The notes beneath the pieces are model-generated. The model saw nothing but the letters and a program-made list of their open reading frames with translations. It did no database searches and had not been told where the DNA came from. Below, piece after piece: positions 25,347 through 33,731 of a DNA stretch of 64,000 nucleotides. This stretch comes from VXMO01 sp034422835 (lineage in GTDB: Bacteria; Chloroflexota; Dehalococcoidia; UBA6926). Numbering within the stretch: position 1 is the first letter of the stretch; every line of letters begins with the position of its first letter. Made by a program: the position numbers and the translations under genes. The stretch lies in assembly GCA_034422835.1 (NCBI GenBank), contig DAOUJJ010000005.1, positions 93,595 to 157,594 of the forward strand. Direction: 5' to 3'.

Positions 25347-26510
25347 CTACACCTGCGCTCCTGCCGGCGCAGCCAGTTGTTGATCGAATTTCGCAAGGCC
25401 GGGCACGCGCGCCAACAGCGCCAACACAACCACGGTCAGGCCGATATTGATGGCTGCGATGATGGCCAGCGCGGCGGTCGGCAGCGCCTCCCCGGGCTCC
25501 AGCGAGAACAGCGCTTGCATCGCCAAGATCTCTCCTGCCGTGACAAGGATGTTGATCGTCGCGAGCGGGAAAAGCAGCTTCCACGCCAGCGCAAGCATCT
25601 GGTCGATGCGGACGCGCGGCCATGTGCCGCGGAACCAGAAGAAGAGGAACACAATCACCGAGGTCTTGAGGCCGAACCAGATAACGCCGCCGATATCCGG
25701 CTTCCAGCCGGCGAAGAACAGCGTGACGATGACGGCCGACCAGCCGAGCGCGGCGACATACTCCGCGCCGTAGATGAGCGCGAATTTGGTGCCCGTGTAC
25801 TCCGTGTGGAATCCGGCAACGATCTCCGACTCGGCCTCGTTGATGTCAAACGGCGTGCGGTTCAATTCCGCCGTCACGGCGATCAGCATGATGAGGAATC
25901 CGAGCGGCTGAACGAGAACGAAGGGGATGCCCTGCGCTTCGACAATCTCCTGCAGGTTCAGGGAACCGGCCAGCACAACGACGGACGTGACGGCCAGGAT
26001 CAGCGGAACTTCATAACTGACGAGCTGCGCCACGCCGCGCACCGCGCCATAGAGTGAATACTTGTTGTTGGATGCCCATCCCGCCGCAAACGCGGCCAGC
26101 GACGATATGGACGTCACAGCGATGACATACACGATGCCCGCGTCCAGGTCCGCCACCGTCCAGCCGTCGAAGAACGGCACAACGGCAAACAAGGCGATGG
26201 CGGGCGCAAAGAAGAGGATAGGCGCGATGAGAAAGACGAGTCTGTCGGCCGCGCGCGGCGTCAAGTCCTCTTTGAGCACCAGTTTCATGAGGTCGGCGAC
26301 ACCCTGCAGCAGGCCGAACGGACCAACACGGTTGGGGCCGATGCGATTCTGCATCCGGGCGACGAGTCGGCGCTCGGCGTAGGTCAGCATGACGGCGCTG
26401 CCGAGCAGGATGTTGACGACAATGAACAGCCCCAGCAGCGGCATGAGGATGTCAACCCAATCAACCGGCAGGTATCCCTCAAGGATGTCGCGAGTAAGGT
26501 CGGCAATCAT
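25347..26510 (-). CDS. nuoH: NADH-quinone oxidoreductase subunit H
   Basis: 387 residues from ATG 26510; ATGA overlap with the nuoD stop. Contains ERRLVARMQNRIGPNRVGPFGLLQGVADLMKLVLKED, SYEVPLILAV, TPFDINEAESEIVAGFHTEYTG and RIDQMLALAWKLLFPLATINI, the diagnostic NuoH/ND1 sequences forming the quinone entry site. The C-terminal tail ends with a short extra helix and an Ala-rich end. Confidence 0.97.
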   Translation of the reverse strand: MIADLTRDILEGYLPVDWVDILMPLLGLFIVVNILLGSAVMLTYAERRLVARMQNRIGPNRVGPFGLLQGVADLMKLVLKEDLTPRAADRLVFLIAPILFFAPAIALFAVVPFFDGWTVADLDAGIVYVIAVTSISSLAAFAAGWASNNKYSLYGAVRGVAQLVSYEVPLILAVTSVVVLAGSLNLQEIVEAQGIPFVLVQPLGFLIMLIAVTAELNRTPFDINEAESEIVAGFHTEYTGTKFALIYGAEYVAALGWSAVIVTLFFAGWKPDIGGVIWFGLKTSVIVFLFFWFRGTWPRVRIDQMLALAWKLLFPLATINILVTAGEILAMQALFSLEPGEALPTAALAIIAAINIGLTVVVLALLARVPGLAKFDQQLAAPAGAQV

Positions 26511-27646
26511 CGGTCAACCTCGCCCACGTTGATATCCAGCGTGCCGAAATTCACGATGAGATCGGCCAACTTCCAACCGATGCAGAGTTCGCGCAGGACG
26601 GTCAGGTTGATGAACGACGGAGCGCGGATACCGCAGCGGTACGGCGCAATAGTGCCGTCGCTGACAAGGTAGAAACCAAGCTCGCCCTTGGTGGCCTCGA
26701 TGGCGCTATAGACCTCGCCGGCGGGCGGCCGGATGAAAAAGTCGGCGGGTGTGCGCGTGATGCCCTCAGGCAACTCGGCCATGCACTGCCGCACCATCTT
26801 TGCGGACTCTTTCATCTCCTGCAGGCGCACCCACATGCGATCCCAGTTGTCCCCGTTCTGCGTTACAGGAACATCAAAATTCATGCGGTCGTAGACCTCG
26901 TACGGCGCCTGCTTGCGGAGATCGAAATTGACGCCGGATGCTCGCAAGTTGGGGCCGGTGACGGAGCACTCGATAGCGCGTTCACCCGTCAACGACGCGA
27001 TGCCTTTCATGCGGGAGACAAGAATCTCGTTCTCCAGCAGCAGTTTCTCGTATTCCGCCACGCGCTCCTCAAAATCATCCAGGAAACCGTTGACGGCGGT
27101 GTCGAACCCAGGCGGCAGGTCGTGGGAGACGCCGCCGATTCTCATATAGCTGAACGTGATGCGCGCGCCGCAGATCATCTCAAACAGGTCCAGCACCTTC
27201 TCGCGCTCGCGGAACATGTGCATGAGCGGCGTGACCCATGCGCCGAGGTCGTTGATGAGGAATCCGAGCGCCATCAGATGGCTGGCGATGCGCATCAGTT
27301 CGGCGGTCATCACGCGCAGATACTGCGCCCGCTCAGGCACCTCGACTCCCGCCAAGGCCTCCACGGCGCGGACGTAGGCGAGGTTGTTGGTCATGCCGGA
27401 GAGATAATCGAGGCGATCCGTCAGCGTGATGACCTGTGTGTAGCTCCGCTCCTCCGCGAGCTTGGAACTGCCCCGGTGCAGGTAACCGAACACCGGCTCA
27501 ACGTCCACAACCTCCTCGCCGTCCAACAGCGCCCGTATGCGGAACACGCCGTGCGTGGACGGGTGCTGTGGCCCCAGGTTGAGCAGCACCGGCTCGATAT
27601 CATAGTCGGGCGAGTCGACCGTGTTGGGTTGTTGTGGCGACTGCAT
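26507..27646 (-). CDS. nuoD: NADH-quinone oxidoreductase subunit D
   Basis: 379 residues from the ATG at 27646; an in-frame TTG at 27661 would overlap nuoC. LNLGPQHPSTHGVFRIRALLDGEEV, PVFGYLHRGSSKLAEERSYTQ, LDYLSGMTNN, and the C-terminal LVSDGTIAPYRCGIRAPSFINL identify the 49-kDa (hydrogenase-like) subunit. The conserved quinone-site His (PQHPSTHG) is present. It is separate from NuoC, not fused. Confidence 0.96.
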   Translation of the reverse strand: MQSPQQPNTVDSPDYDIEPVLLNLGPQHPSTHGVFRIRALLDGEEVVDVEPVFGYLHRGSSKLAEERSYTQVITLTDRLDYLSGMTNNLAYVRAVEALAGVEVPERAQYLRVMTAELMRIASHLMALGFLINDLGAWVTPLMHMFREREKVLDLFEMICGARITFSYMRIGGVSHDLPPGFDTAVNGFLDDFEERVAEYEKLLLENEILVSRMKGIASLTGERAIECSVTGPNLRASGVNFDLRKQAPYEVYDRMNFDVPVTQNGDNWDRMWVRLQEMKESAKMVRQCMAELPEGITRTPADFFIRPPAGEVYSAIEATKGELGFYLVSDGTIAPYRCGIRAPSFINLTVLRELCIGWKLADLIVNFGTLDINVGEVDR

Positions 27647-27653
27647 GGCAGGT

Positions 27654-28094
27654 CTACGCAAAGTCTTTCCGCAGGGGATGGCCCGGAAAACCCTCCCACA
27701 GCAGGATCCGTTTCATGTTCGGATGGCCGTCAAACTCGATGCCGAACAGGTCATAGATCTCGCGCTCCTGCAGATTCGCGCCCTCCCACACCGGCGTCAC
27801 GGACGGCAGGCTGAGCTCATCCCTGCCCCACACACGGACCTTGAGCGTGGCCTCCTGGTTGCGGCGGATGGAAAGCAGGCCGTAGCGCAACTCGAACCGG
27901 TCGATGAAATCGACGGCGTCGATAGAGCGGAGCATCCGGAAATCAGTCTCATCATCGTCCCGGAGAAGCCGGCACACGTCTGCAATGGACTCAGGAGAGA
28001 CAACAACCCACTCGTCGCGCTCCTCCTCAACTGCGTCCGGCAGCGCGGCACGGAGTTTCTCGGCGATGTCGTGACCTGACAGGGTGGTTGTCAT
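27654..28094 (-). CDS. nuoC: NADH-quinone oxidoreductase subunit C
   Basis: 146 residues from ATG 28094, 6 nt after nuoB. VDFIDRFELRYGLLSIRRNQEATLKVRV and WEGANLQEREIYDLFGIEFDGHPNMKRILLWEGFPGHPLRKDF are the standard 30-kDa subunit signature. Peripheral-arm subunit at the quinone module; short compared with E. coli NuoCD because it is a separate protein. Confidence 0.96.
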   Translation of the reverse strand: MTTTLSGHDIAEKLRAALPDAVEEERDEWVVVSPESIADVCRLLRDDDETDFRMLRSIDAVDFIDRFELRYGLLSIRRNQEATLKVRVWGRDELSLPSVTPVWEGANLQEREIYDLFGIEFDGHPNMKRILLWEGFPGHPLRKDFA

Positions 28095-28100
28095 ACGGCC

Positions 28101-28766
28101 TCAGGAGATGAGTTTTCTCAGGCGCGGCCCACTCTCTTTCACAAGGGACTCGCGCTTGATCTTTTCCTGCAGCTTGAGGAGGCCGTGAAGCAAGGCGTCG
28201 GGACGCGGGGGGCAGCCGGGCACATAGACGTCGACGGGCACCAAGCGATTGACGCCCGGAACGACGCTGTAGCCCTGGTAATACGGCCCGCCGCTTGTGG
28301 CGCAGACACCCATGGAGATGACCCACTTGGGGTTCGGCATCTGCTCATAGATGCGGCGGACGACGGGCGCCATCTTCCACGTCACCGTGCCGGAGACGAT
28401 CATCAGATCAGCCTGTCGCGGCGAGGCGCGGAAGATCTCCATGCCGAATCGCGCTTGGTCGAATCGCGGCATCACGGCGGCGATCATCTCAAAGGCGCAG
28501 CAGGCGAGGCCAAGCGTAACGGGCCACACGGAGTTGGAGCGGCCCCAATCCAGCAGCGCATCAAGGGATGTGACGAGAACCGAGCGCTTGAGCGACTCGG
28601 GAACCTCAATCGGCTCATCGACGTGCTGCTCCGTCGCCAGGGCGCGCAGCCGCTCGATAACCTCTCCCTCTTCATTGTCCAACTGGTTCGTGGTAACTGT
28701 GAGAGGAATGCCGTAGGGCGAGGGCAGCTGCTCAGGCCCGGGCGGCGTGGGGGTCATTTCTGCCAC
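28101..28766 (-). CDS. nuoB: NADH-quinone oxidoreductase subunit B (cluster N2)
   Basis: 221 residues from GTG 28766, chosen for AGGAGG 7 nt upstream; an ATG at 28757 is the alternative. Cluster N2 ligands are all present: LACCAFEM (two adjacent Cys), GVCATSGGPY and VYVPGCPPRPDALLHG. The first ~55 residues are an extra, polar N-terminal extension (EEGEVIERLRALATEQHVDEP). Overlaps the nuoA stop. Confidence 0.96.
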   Translation of the reverse strand: MAEMTPTPPGPEQLPSPYGIPLTVTTNQLDNEEGEVIERLRALATEQHVDEPIEVPESLKRSVLVTSLDALLDWGRSNSVWPVTLGLACCAFEMIAAVMPRFDQARFGMEIFRASPRQADLMIVSGTVTWKMAPVVRRIYEQMPNPKWVISMGVCATSGGPYYQGYSVVPGVNRLVPVDVYVPGCPPRPDALLHGLLKLQEKIKRESLVKESGPRLRKLIS

Positions 28767-29146
28767 TCAAGCGCCTCCTTTTTCCATTCATAGAGGAATC
28801 CAACGAGCACAAACAGGAGGAATATCGCCATGCCGATGAACGCCACCCATCCCAGTGAGAGAAATCGCGCCGCCCATGGCAGCAGGAAGATCACTTCAAC
28901 GTCAAAGATGACAAAGAGCAGGGCGAACAGGTAGAAGCGGAAGTTGAATTGCACATTTGCCTCTCCCGTTGGGACCATTCCGGACTCATACGTCATGCGC
29001 ATGAACCGGGGCTCCTGGTCGGCGGGTGTGGAGGGTCGAATGCGGATGCGCTGAAGCATCCCGGAGAAGATCATCAGGCTCAGCGGAACGAGTACGGCGG
29101 CAACTGCCATAGCCGCGATAATCCAATACTTGCCACTCTCAACCAC
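28754..29146 (-). CDS. nuoA: NADH-quinone oxidoreductase subunit A
   Basis: 130 residues from GTG 29146. Three TM helices and the ND3-type loop MTYESGMVPTGEANVQFNFRFYLFALLFVIFDVEVIFLLPWA are clear; the usual ND3 loop Cys is replaced by Met/Val here (ESGMVP rather than ECG). First gene of the operon nuoABCDHIJK-orf-LMN. nuoE, nuoF and nuoG are absent. Confidence 0.95.
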   Translation of the reverse strand: MVESGKYWIIAAMAVAAVLVPLSLMIFSGMLQRIRIRPSTPADQEPRFMRMTYESGMVPTGEANVQFNFRFYLFALLFVIFDVEVIFLLPWAARFLSLGWVAFIGMAIFLLFVLVGFLYEWKKEALEWQK

Positions 29147-29193
29147 TGTCGAGGCTCCCTAGGCAGGTCGGGTTCCGCTTGGCACCATAGCTC

Positions 29194-29223
29194 ACTCTAT
29201 GTACGCGCGCGCGGCCATGTCAA
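29194..29223 (-). promoter_or_regulatory. Likely promoter of the nuo operon
   Basis: On the minus strand TTGACA (29223-29218) and TAGAGT (29199-29194) are separated by 18 nt, placing a start site near 29187 and a ~40-nt leader before nuoA. The -35 box is a perfect consensus. Confidence 0.6.
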
Positions 29224-29258
29224 ATGGCATGGGTCGAAACGTGCCGTATCCTAATCGC

Positions 29259-30254
29259 ATGACAATTCCTGCCGAACCGCTGCTAAGCGTGGACAATCTG
29301 CACACGTCCTTTTTCACCCAGGACGGCACCGTCAAGGCCGTTCAGGAAACGAGCTTTGCCGTTCGCCCCGGGGAAATCCTGGGCATCGTCGGCGAGAGCG
29401 GCTGCGGCAAGACGACGGCGGGCCTCTCCGTGATGGGACTCGTGCCCTACCCCGGCCGGGTGGTGGACGGGCGCATCAGCTTCAGGGGAACCGACCTGGA
29501 TGAGATGGACGAGGACGATCGTCGCATCCTGCGCGGCGAGGCGATGGCCATGATATTCCAGGACCCGCAGGCCGCGCTAAATCCCCTTATCACCATCGGC
29601 GACCAGATCGCGGAGATATTCAACGCGCACGGGCGCATTGACGCGGATGAGGTGCGTGAGCAAACGCTGACGGCCCTGGCCTCGCTCGGCCTGCCGGACC
29701 CCGAGCACGTCATGCAAAGCTATCCGTGGGAGATGAGTGGCGGCATGTGCCAGCGGGCGATGCTGGCGATGATGCTGGTGCTGGAACCGGAGCTGCTCAT
29801 CGCGGATGAGCCGACATCCGCGCTCGACGTGACGCTGCAAGCCGAGATTCTGGAACGAATCATGGGGTTGGCGAAAGACTCCGGCACGGCAATCATCCTC
29901 ATCACCCACGATATGGGTGTCATTGCGCGGGCGGCGGATAAGGTATTGGTGATGTACGGCGGGCGCATCGTGGAATCCGCCGACACGGTCACGCTGTTCC
30001 ACAACCCCAGGCATCCCTATACCGCGGCGTTGTTGAACGCCGTACCCCGCCTGGACAGGGATACCAGGCCATTGCACGGCATTCCGGGGGCGCCGCCGGA
30101 CCTGCTTGACCCGCCGGACGAGTGCCCATTCCTGCCCCGCTGCAACAAGGCAACCGTCGTCTGCCGCACAAATCCGATGCCGCCGCTGGTCACCATCGAT
30201 GAGGGGCACACCCTCGCCTGCTACAACCCCCTCACAGAGCCGCGGGTACGCTAA
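29259..30254 (+). CDS. Peptide/nickel-type ABC transporter ATP-binding protein (OppD/DppD family), orphan
   Basis: 331 residues from ATG 29259 (MTIPAEPLLSVDNLHTSF); the longer frame from 29199 overlaps the nuo promoter and lacks similarity. Walker A GIVGESGCGKTTAG, Q-loop MIFQDPQAALNP, signature MSGGMCQRAMLAMML, Walker B LLIADEPTSALD, H-loop LITHDMGV. The C-terminal oligopeptide-transporter extension is present: LDPPDECPFLPRCNKATVVC. Such proteins energise import of di/oligopeptides or nickel together with an OppF-type ATPase, two permeases and a binding protein, none of which is near. Divergent from nuo; converges with holA. Confidence 0.88.
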   Translation: MTIPAEPLLSVDNLHTSFFTQDGTVKAVQETSFAVRPGEILGIVGESGCGKTTAGLSVMGLVPYPGRVVDGRISFRGTDLDEMDEDDRRILRGEAMAMIFQDPQAALNPLITIGDQIAEIFNAHGRIDADEVREQTLTALASLGLPDPEHVMQSYPWEMSGGMCQRAMLAMMLVLEPELLIADEPTSALDVTLQAEILERIMGLAKDSGTAIILITHDMGVIARAADKVLVMYGGRIVESADTVTLFHNPRHPYTAALLNAVPRLDRDTRPLHGIPGAPPDLLDPPDECPFLPRCNKATVVCRTNPMPPLVTIDEGHTLACYNPLTEPRVR

Positions 30255-30258
30255 CCCA

Positions 30259-31326
30259 TTAGCCCCTCTGCGGCGTCCCAACGCCGCAGAGGTCTGCGAT
30301 GAGCAGCTCCATCGCCGTGTCCTCGTTGAGCTGGCCGGTCTTGAGCGCGATGTCATAGTCCAGGATGGCCCGGTGCATCTCACGAAGGCGGGGCATCGTG
30401 AAACTGCGGCTCTGGTTCACCGTTTTGCGGATAGCGAAATCGGAGCGCGTGCCGATAGCATCCTGGAGTTCGGACTGTGAGACGCGGCGATCCGTCGCGT
30501 CCTTGGCTGCCAGTAGCCGCCTGACCTGCGTGCCAAGCATGGCCATGATCTGCGGCACGGCTGCCCCGGTGTCCGCTCTCAGCCTCTCGATTCGCTCCCG
30601 GGCGCGGGGGTAGCGGCGCTCAATCACGTCATCGACCATCGCGAAGATGTTTTCCTCACGCGTTGCCCCGGTCATGGAGCTAACATCCTCAACCGTGATC
30701 GGCCTGTCGGGTCCAGCGTAGAGCAGTAGCTTGTCGATCTCGTTGGAGAGCGCCCAAAGATTGCTGCCATGAGCATCGGCGAGCGCGCGCTGGGCCGCAT
30801 TATCTATTCGGCCTCCTCGTTCGTGGACAGTTTGGCCGATCCATCCGGTCAGATCGTTGCCGCGCATGGGCGCGAACACACGAACGTTGGCAACGGGCGC
30901 GAGATGCCGCAGCAGCGGATTGGAGTCCGTGGCCGCATTATCCGACAGCACGAGGACGTTCGATTCCGGCAAGCCCGGGGCGATGTCCTTCAGTTGGCCC
31001 CACCCACGAAACGAGTCTGTTGATTGTGGCTCAGAATCCTGAAGAGCAGTCTGCCGGGAACGTGAAGACCGCCCAGCCCCTCTGCCGCCCCCGCCGCCCT
31101 GTGAACGGGAGAACATGCCCAGCAGCCCCTCAACAACCACAAGGCGGCCATTGGCGAGAAACGGCACCGCGCCCGCCTGTGCCACAACTTCCGCCGGAGT
31201 CGTGTCGGCTGCATTCAGCGTCACGGAATTGAGAGACGCCATCTCCGGGTCGCCGAGCTGTTCCCGGAGCGCATCGATGGCGCGCTTACGGGAATAGTCG
31301 TCCTCTCCGTAGTAGATCTCAAGCAT
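30259..31326 (-). CDS. holA: DNA polymerase III subunit delta
   Basis: 355 residues from ATG 31326 (MLEIYYGEDDYSRKRAID); the frame is open 35 codons further but homology starts here. The HolA pattern is clear: an N-terminal degenerate AAA+ domain (LEIYYGEDDYSRKRAIDALREQL ... FLANGRLVVVEGLLGMF), KDIAPGLPESNVLVLSDN, GGRIDNAAQRALADAHGSNLWALSNEIDKLLLYAG and the C-terminal helical clamp-binding domain (MAMLGTQVRRLLAAKDA). An unusual Gly/Arg/Ser-rich loop (res ~76-115) is inserted in the AAA+ domain. Delta opens the beta sliding clamp in the clamp loader. Divergent from the pseudokinase gene. Confidence 0.88.
   Translation of the reverse strand: MLEIYYGEDDYSRKRAIDALREQLGDPEMASLNSVTLNAADTTPAEVVAQAGAVPFLANGRLVVVEGLLGMFSRSQGGGGGRGAGRSSRSRQTALQDSEPQSTDSFRGWGQLKDIAPGLPESNVLVLSDNAATDSNPLLRHLAPVANVRVFAPMRGNDLTGWIGQTVHERGGRIDNAAQRALADAHGSNLWALSNEIDKLLLYAGPDRPITVEDVSSMTGATREENIFAMVDDVIERRYPRARERIERLRADTGAAVPQIMAMLGTQVRRLLAAKDATDRRVSQSELQDAIGTRSDFAIRKTVNQSRSFTMPRLREMHRAILDYDIALKTGQLNEDTAMELLIADLCGVGTPQRG
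30265..30292. terminator. Strong GC hairpin at the convergent oppD/holA ends
   Basis: CCTCTGCGGCG (30265-30275) pairs perfectly with CGCCGCAGAGG (30282-30292) around a 6-nt loop. It lies 11 nt after the ABC ATPase stop and inside the last codons of holA. No T-run follows, so it may stop transcripts only with help, but an 11-bp stem here is unlikely to be chance. Confidence 0.5.
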
Positions 31327-31347
31327 GACGGTTCCCTGCTTTTCCTG

Positions 31348-31376
31348 TTGCCGCGCGGCACGCGTCTCCGTACAAT
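31348..31376 (+). promoter_or_regulatory. Likely promoter of the pseudokinase-propeller gene
   Basis: TTGCCG (31348-31353) and TACAAT (31371-31376), 17-nt spacer. The predicted start site is only about 8 nt before the ATG at 31391, so the message would have a very short leader; no Shine-Dalgarno site is seen there. Confidence 0.5.
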
Positions 31377-31390
31377 ATGCCGCAATACCT

Positions 31391-33724
31391 ATGACATCAT
31401 CGCCCGCGTCGCTGCAAGAGCGATACGACATTATTGCCGCCCTGCCCGGGACATCCCTGTATTCAGTCTATTCCGCCATCGAACGTGAAAGCGGCGATGC
31501 GGTAGAAATCCGAGAGCCGCGTGTTCGCGCCCTTGAGAATACGTCCACGCTGGGGCCGTTTCACTCGCTCATGGACCGGCATCTGGATGTCCATCATGCG
31601 CATCTGGGCAGATTGTTGGAAATCCACCCGGACGGCGAGACATTCTGGATGGTGTATGAGCCGGCGCGCGGCGAGCAGCTCCGCGGATGGCTCACACGAG
31701 GGCTGCAGCTTGATGAGGCGCTGCAGCTCATAGCTCAGGCAGCGTCGGGACTACAGGCGCTGCATGACGCAGGCCTCATCCACGGTGACGTTAATTCTCG
31801 CGATGTCTTTGTCACGCCCGTGTCCGGCGCGCAGCTCCGGAACGCCGGGCTGTCCGAGTTGTCTATCAGTATGAGCGGCCTGCAGTCGTCTCTGCAGATT
31901 CCTCTGCCCGCATTCATGGCGCCGGAGGTCCTGCGCGGTTCCGAGCCGGGGCCAAAGTCGGACATCTTCTCACTCGGCATGGTGCTGTATGAGACGCTGA
32001 CCGGCCATTTGCCCTTCACCGGCAACAATCGTGACACCGTGCGGGTTAAGCAGCAGGAGGGGCGTATCGCGCCTGTTACCGCGCTGAACCCTGCACTGCC
32101 CGCCGCGCTGGACGAGATTGTGGGCAGGGCGCTTGCATGGGACCCGAACGAGCGCTTCGCATCCGCGCAGGAGATGCGGGAAACGCTGTTGGAGTTTCGG
32201 AACAACCTCCCCATGCCGGAGGCGCAGATTGTTGTCCCCGACGAGGCTGCGCGGCAGGAGATCCTGGAGGACATCGCTCAATTCGAGCCAACGCGCATGA
32301 GCGTGGATGGGGACGGAACAGGCAAGTTCCGCGTTTGCGGGGAGTGCCTCGCCATCAATCTTGCAAGCGTGACACGCTGCGCTGTGTGCTGGCGGGATAT
32401 TCGAGATGCGCCCGTGCTGAGTCGCACTGAGGCAGAGGAATTTGCGCAGGGCACTCAACGCCGGCGAACCAGACAGAAGTGGGTACGCCGCGGAGCAGTC
32501 GCCTTTGCCGTGCTCGCCCTGCTCGTCCTGTTCATCTATGACCGCGGCGCTCCGCCCGGCCTTTTGACCGGCCCCCCAACAACCACGCTAACGGCGCAAA
32601 TCGGCGACGGCCTGTGGACGACTCCGCGTGGCGGGGCCGCCAGCATGGGCAGCGCCACTACCGTAGATGCCGTGCCGCAGGGAGTTGAGCGCTGGCGCAC
32701 GGAAATCGGGGCGGAGGTGACGTCGTCGCCGACAATCGCCGATGGCCGCGTATTCGTCACGACTCTCGATGCCCGGATCTTTGCATATTCGACTGAAGAC
32801 GGTTCACTGATCTGGGAACGGCCGGGGCCCGGCCCAATGGACGCGTCGCCAATAGTCGCGGATGATCGGCTCTACATCGCATACAGAAATTCGAGATTGG
32901 CCGCGCTTGAAGCCGACACCGGTGAGACAATCTGGGAATCCGTGATCTCGAACCCGCTTTTCTCCTGGGTCAACGTTGCTGATGGCAGCGTGTACCTTTC
33001 GTCCCAGAACGGCGTGATCCAGGCGTTTGATGCCGGAACAGGCGAGAAGCGATGGGAGATAGAGACCGGAGACGGTATGTTCGCGCCTCCATCCATCAGC
33101 GAGGGGATGGTCATCATCCCGACGCGGGGCAACCAGGTTCTTGTTCTCGTCGGCGAGACGGGGCAGACACGGCTCAGTTATGTTGTTCCCGCCGCGGTTG
33201 AGGGGGCCGCTGCGGTGAGTCACGGTACGGCCGCGTTCGGCGACGTGCGCGGATTCATTTACGCCATCGACATCCGAGCACAGAACCTTCCATTCGAAAA
33301 GACAGTTCTCAGATTCTGGGCCCAGTTCGCCATCTGGGGTCTCGCCCCTTTCCCGCCTGCGCAGAGCGGCACGGCATGGACTCACAGCATTCGGGAAGAG
33401 GTCTGGGCTGACGCAGCCATCGCTGGCAATCGCGCATTCTTCGCAACGCGAGAGGGCAATGTCTACGCTTTCACTCTTACCGGCGGCCAGGAACTGTGGA
33501 AGACGGCGCTGGGCGACGAGCCTGCCTGGGCCGGCTCGCCCACGGTCGTAGATGACGTGCTGTACGTCGGATCACAAGACGGGCGCCTCTATGCTCTTGA
33601 CACAGTCACAGGCGACCACGTGTGGAGCCTTGACCTCGAGTACTCGGTGTCCTCAGCGCCGGCCTATGCTGACGGCGGCCTCTTTGTGCTGACCGACAAC
33701 GGCACGCTCTACGCTTTCGAGTAG
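31391..33724 (+). CDS. Membrane pseudokinase fused to zinc ribbon and PQQ-like beta-propeller
   Basis: 777 residues from ATG 31391. Residues ~10-270 are a Ser/Thr kinase fold with clear C-lobe marks (FMAPEVLRG at 175-183, KSDIFSLGMVLYETLTGHLPF at 189-209), but the catalytic set is lost: beta3 Lys is absent (VEIREPR), the HRD/K/N loop reads HGDVNSRD (Asn135 for Lys, Asp138 for Asn) and DFG is N151-A152-G153. Then a zinc ribbon with C316, C319, C330, C333, a basic stretch, one TM helix (~367-384) and a C-terminal PQQ/WD-like propeller (~415-777) of repeated units such as SSPTIADGRVFVTTLDARIFAY. Predicted topology: pseudokinase inside, propeller outside. Upstream of and 7 nt from ychF. Likely a signalling scaffold rather than an enzyme. 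Confidence 0.82.
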   Translation: MTSSPASLQERYDIIAALPGTSLYSVYSAIERESGDAVEIREPRVRALENTSTLGPFHSLMDRHLDVHHAHLGRLLEIHPDGETFWMVYEPARGEQLRGWLTRGLQLDEALQLIAQAASGLQALHDAGLIHGDVNSRDVFVTPVSGAQLRNAGLSELSISMSGLQSSLQIPLPAFMAPEVLRGSEPGPKSDIFSLGMVLYETLTGHLPFTGNNRDTVRVKQQEGRIAPVTALNPALPAALDEIVGRALAWDPNERFASAQEMRETLLEFRNNLPMPEAQIVVPDEAARQEILEDIAQFEPTRMSVDGDGTGKFRVCGECLAINLASVTRCAVCWRDIRDAPVLSRTEAEEFAQGTQRRRTRQKWVRRGAVAFAVLALLVLFIYDRGAPPGLLTGPPTTTLTAQIGDGLWTTPRGGAASMGSATTVDAVPQGVERWRTEIGAEVTSSPTIADGRVFVTTLDARIFAYSTEDGSLIWERPGPGPMDASPIVADDRLYIAYRNSRLAALEADTGETIWESVISNPLFSWVNVADGSVYLSSQNGVIQAFDAGTGEKRWEIETGDGMFAPPSISEGMVIIPTRGNQVLVLVGETGQTRLSYVVPAAVEGAAAVSHGTAAFGDVRGFIYAIDIRAQNLPFEKTVLRFWAQFAIWGLAPFPPAQSGTAWTHSIREEVWADAAIAGNRAFFATREGNVYAFTLTGGQELWKTALGDEPAWAGSPTVVDDVLYVGSQDGRLYALDTVTGDHVWSLDLEYSVSSAPAYADGGLFVLTDNGTLYAFE

Positions 33725-33731
33725 CCCCGCC

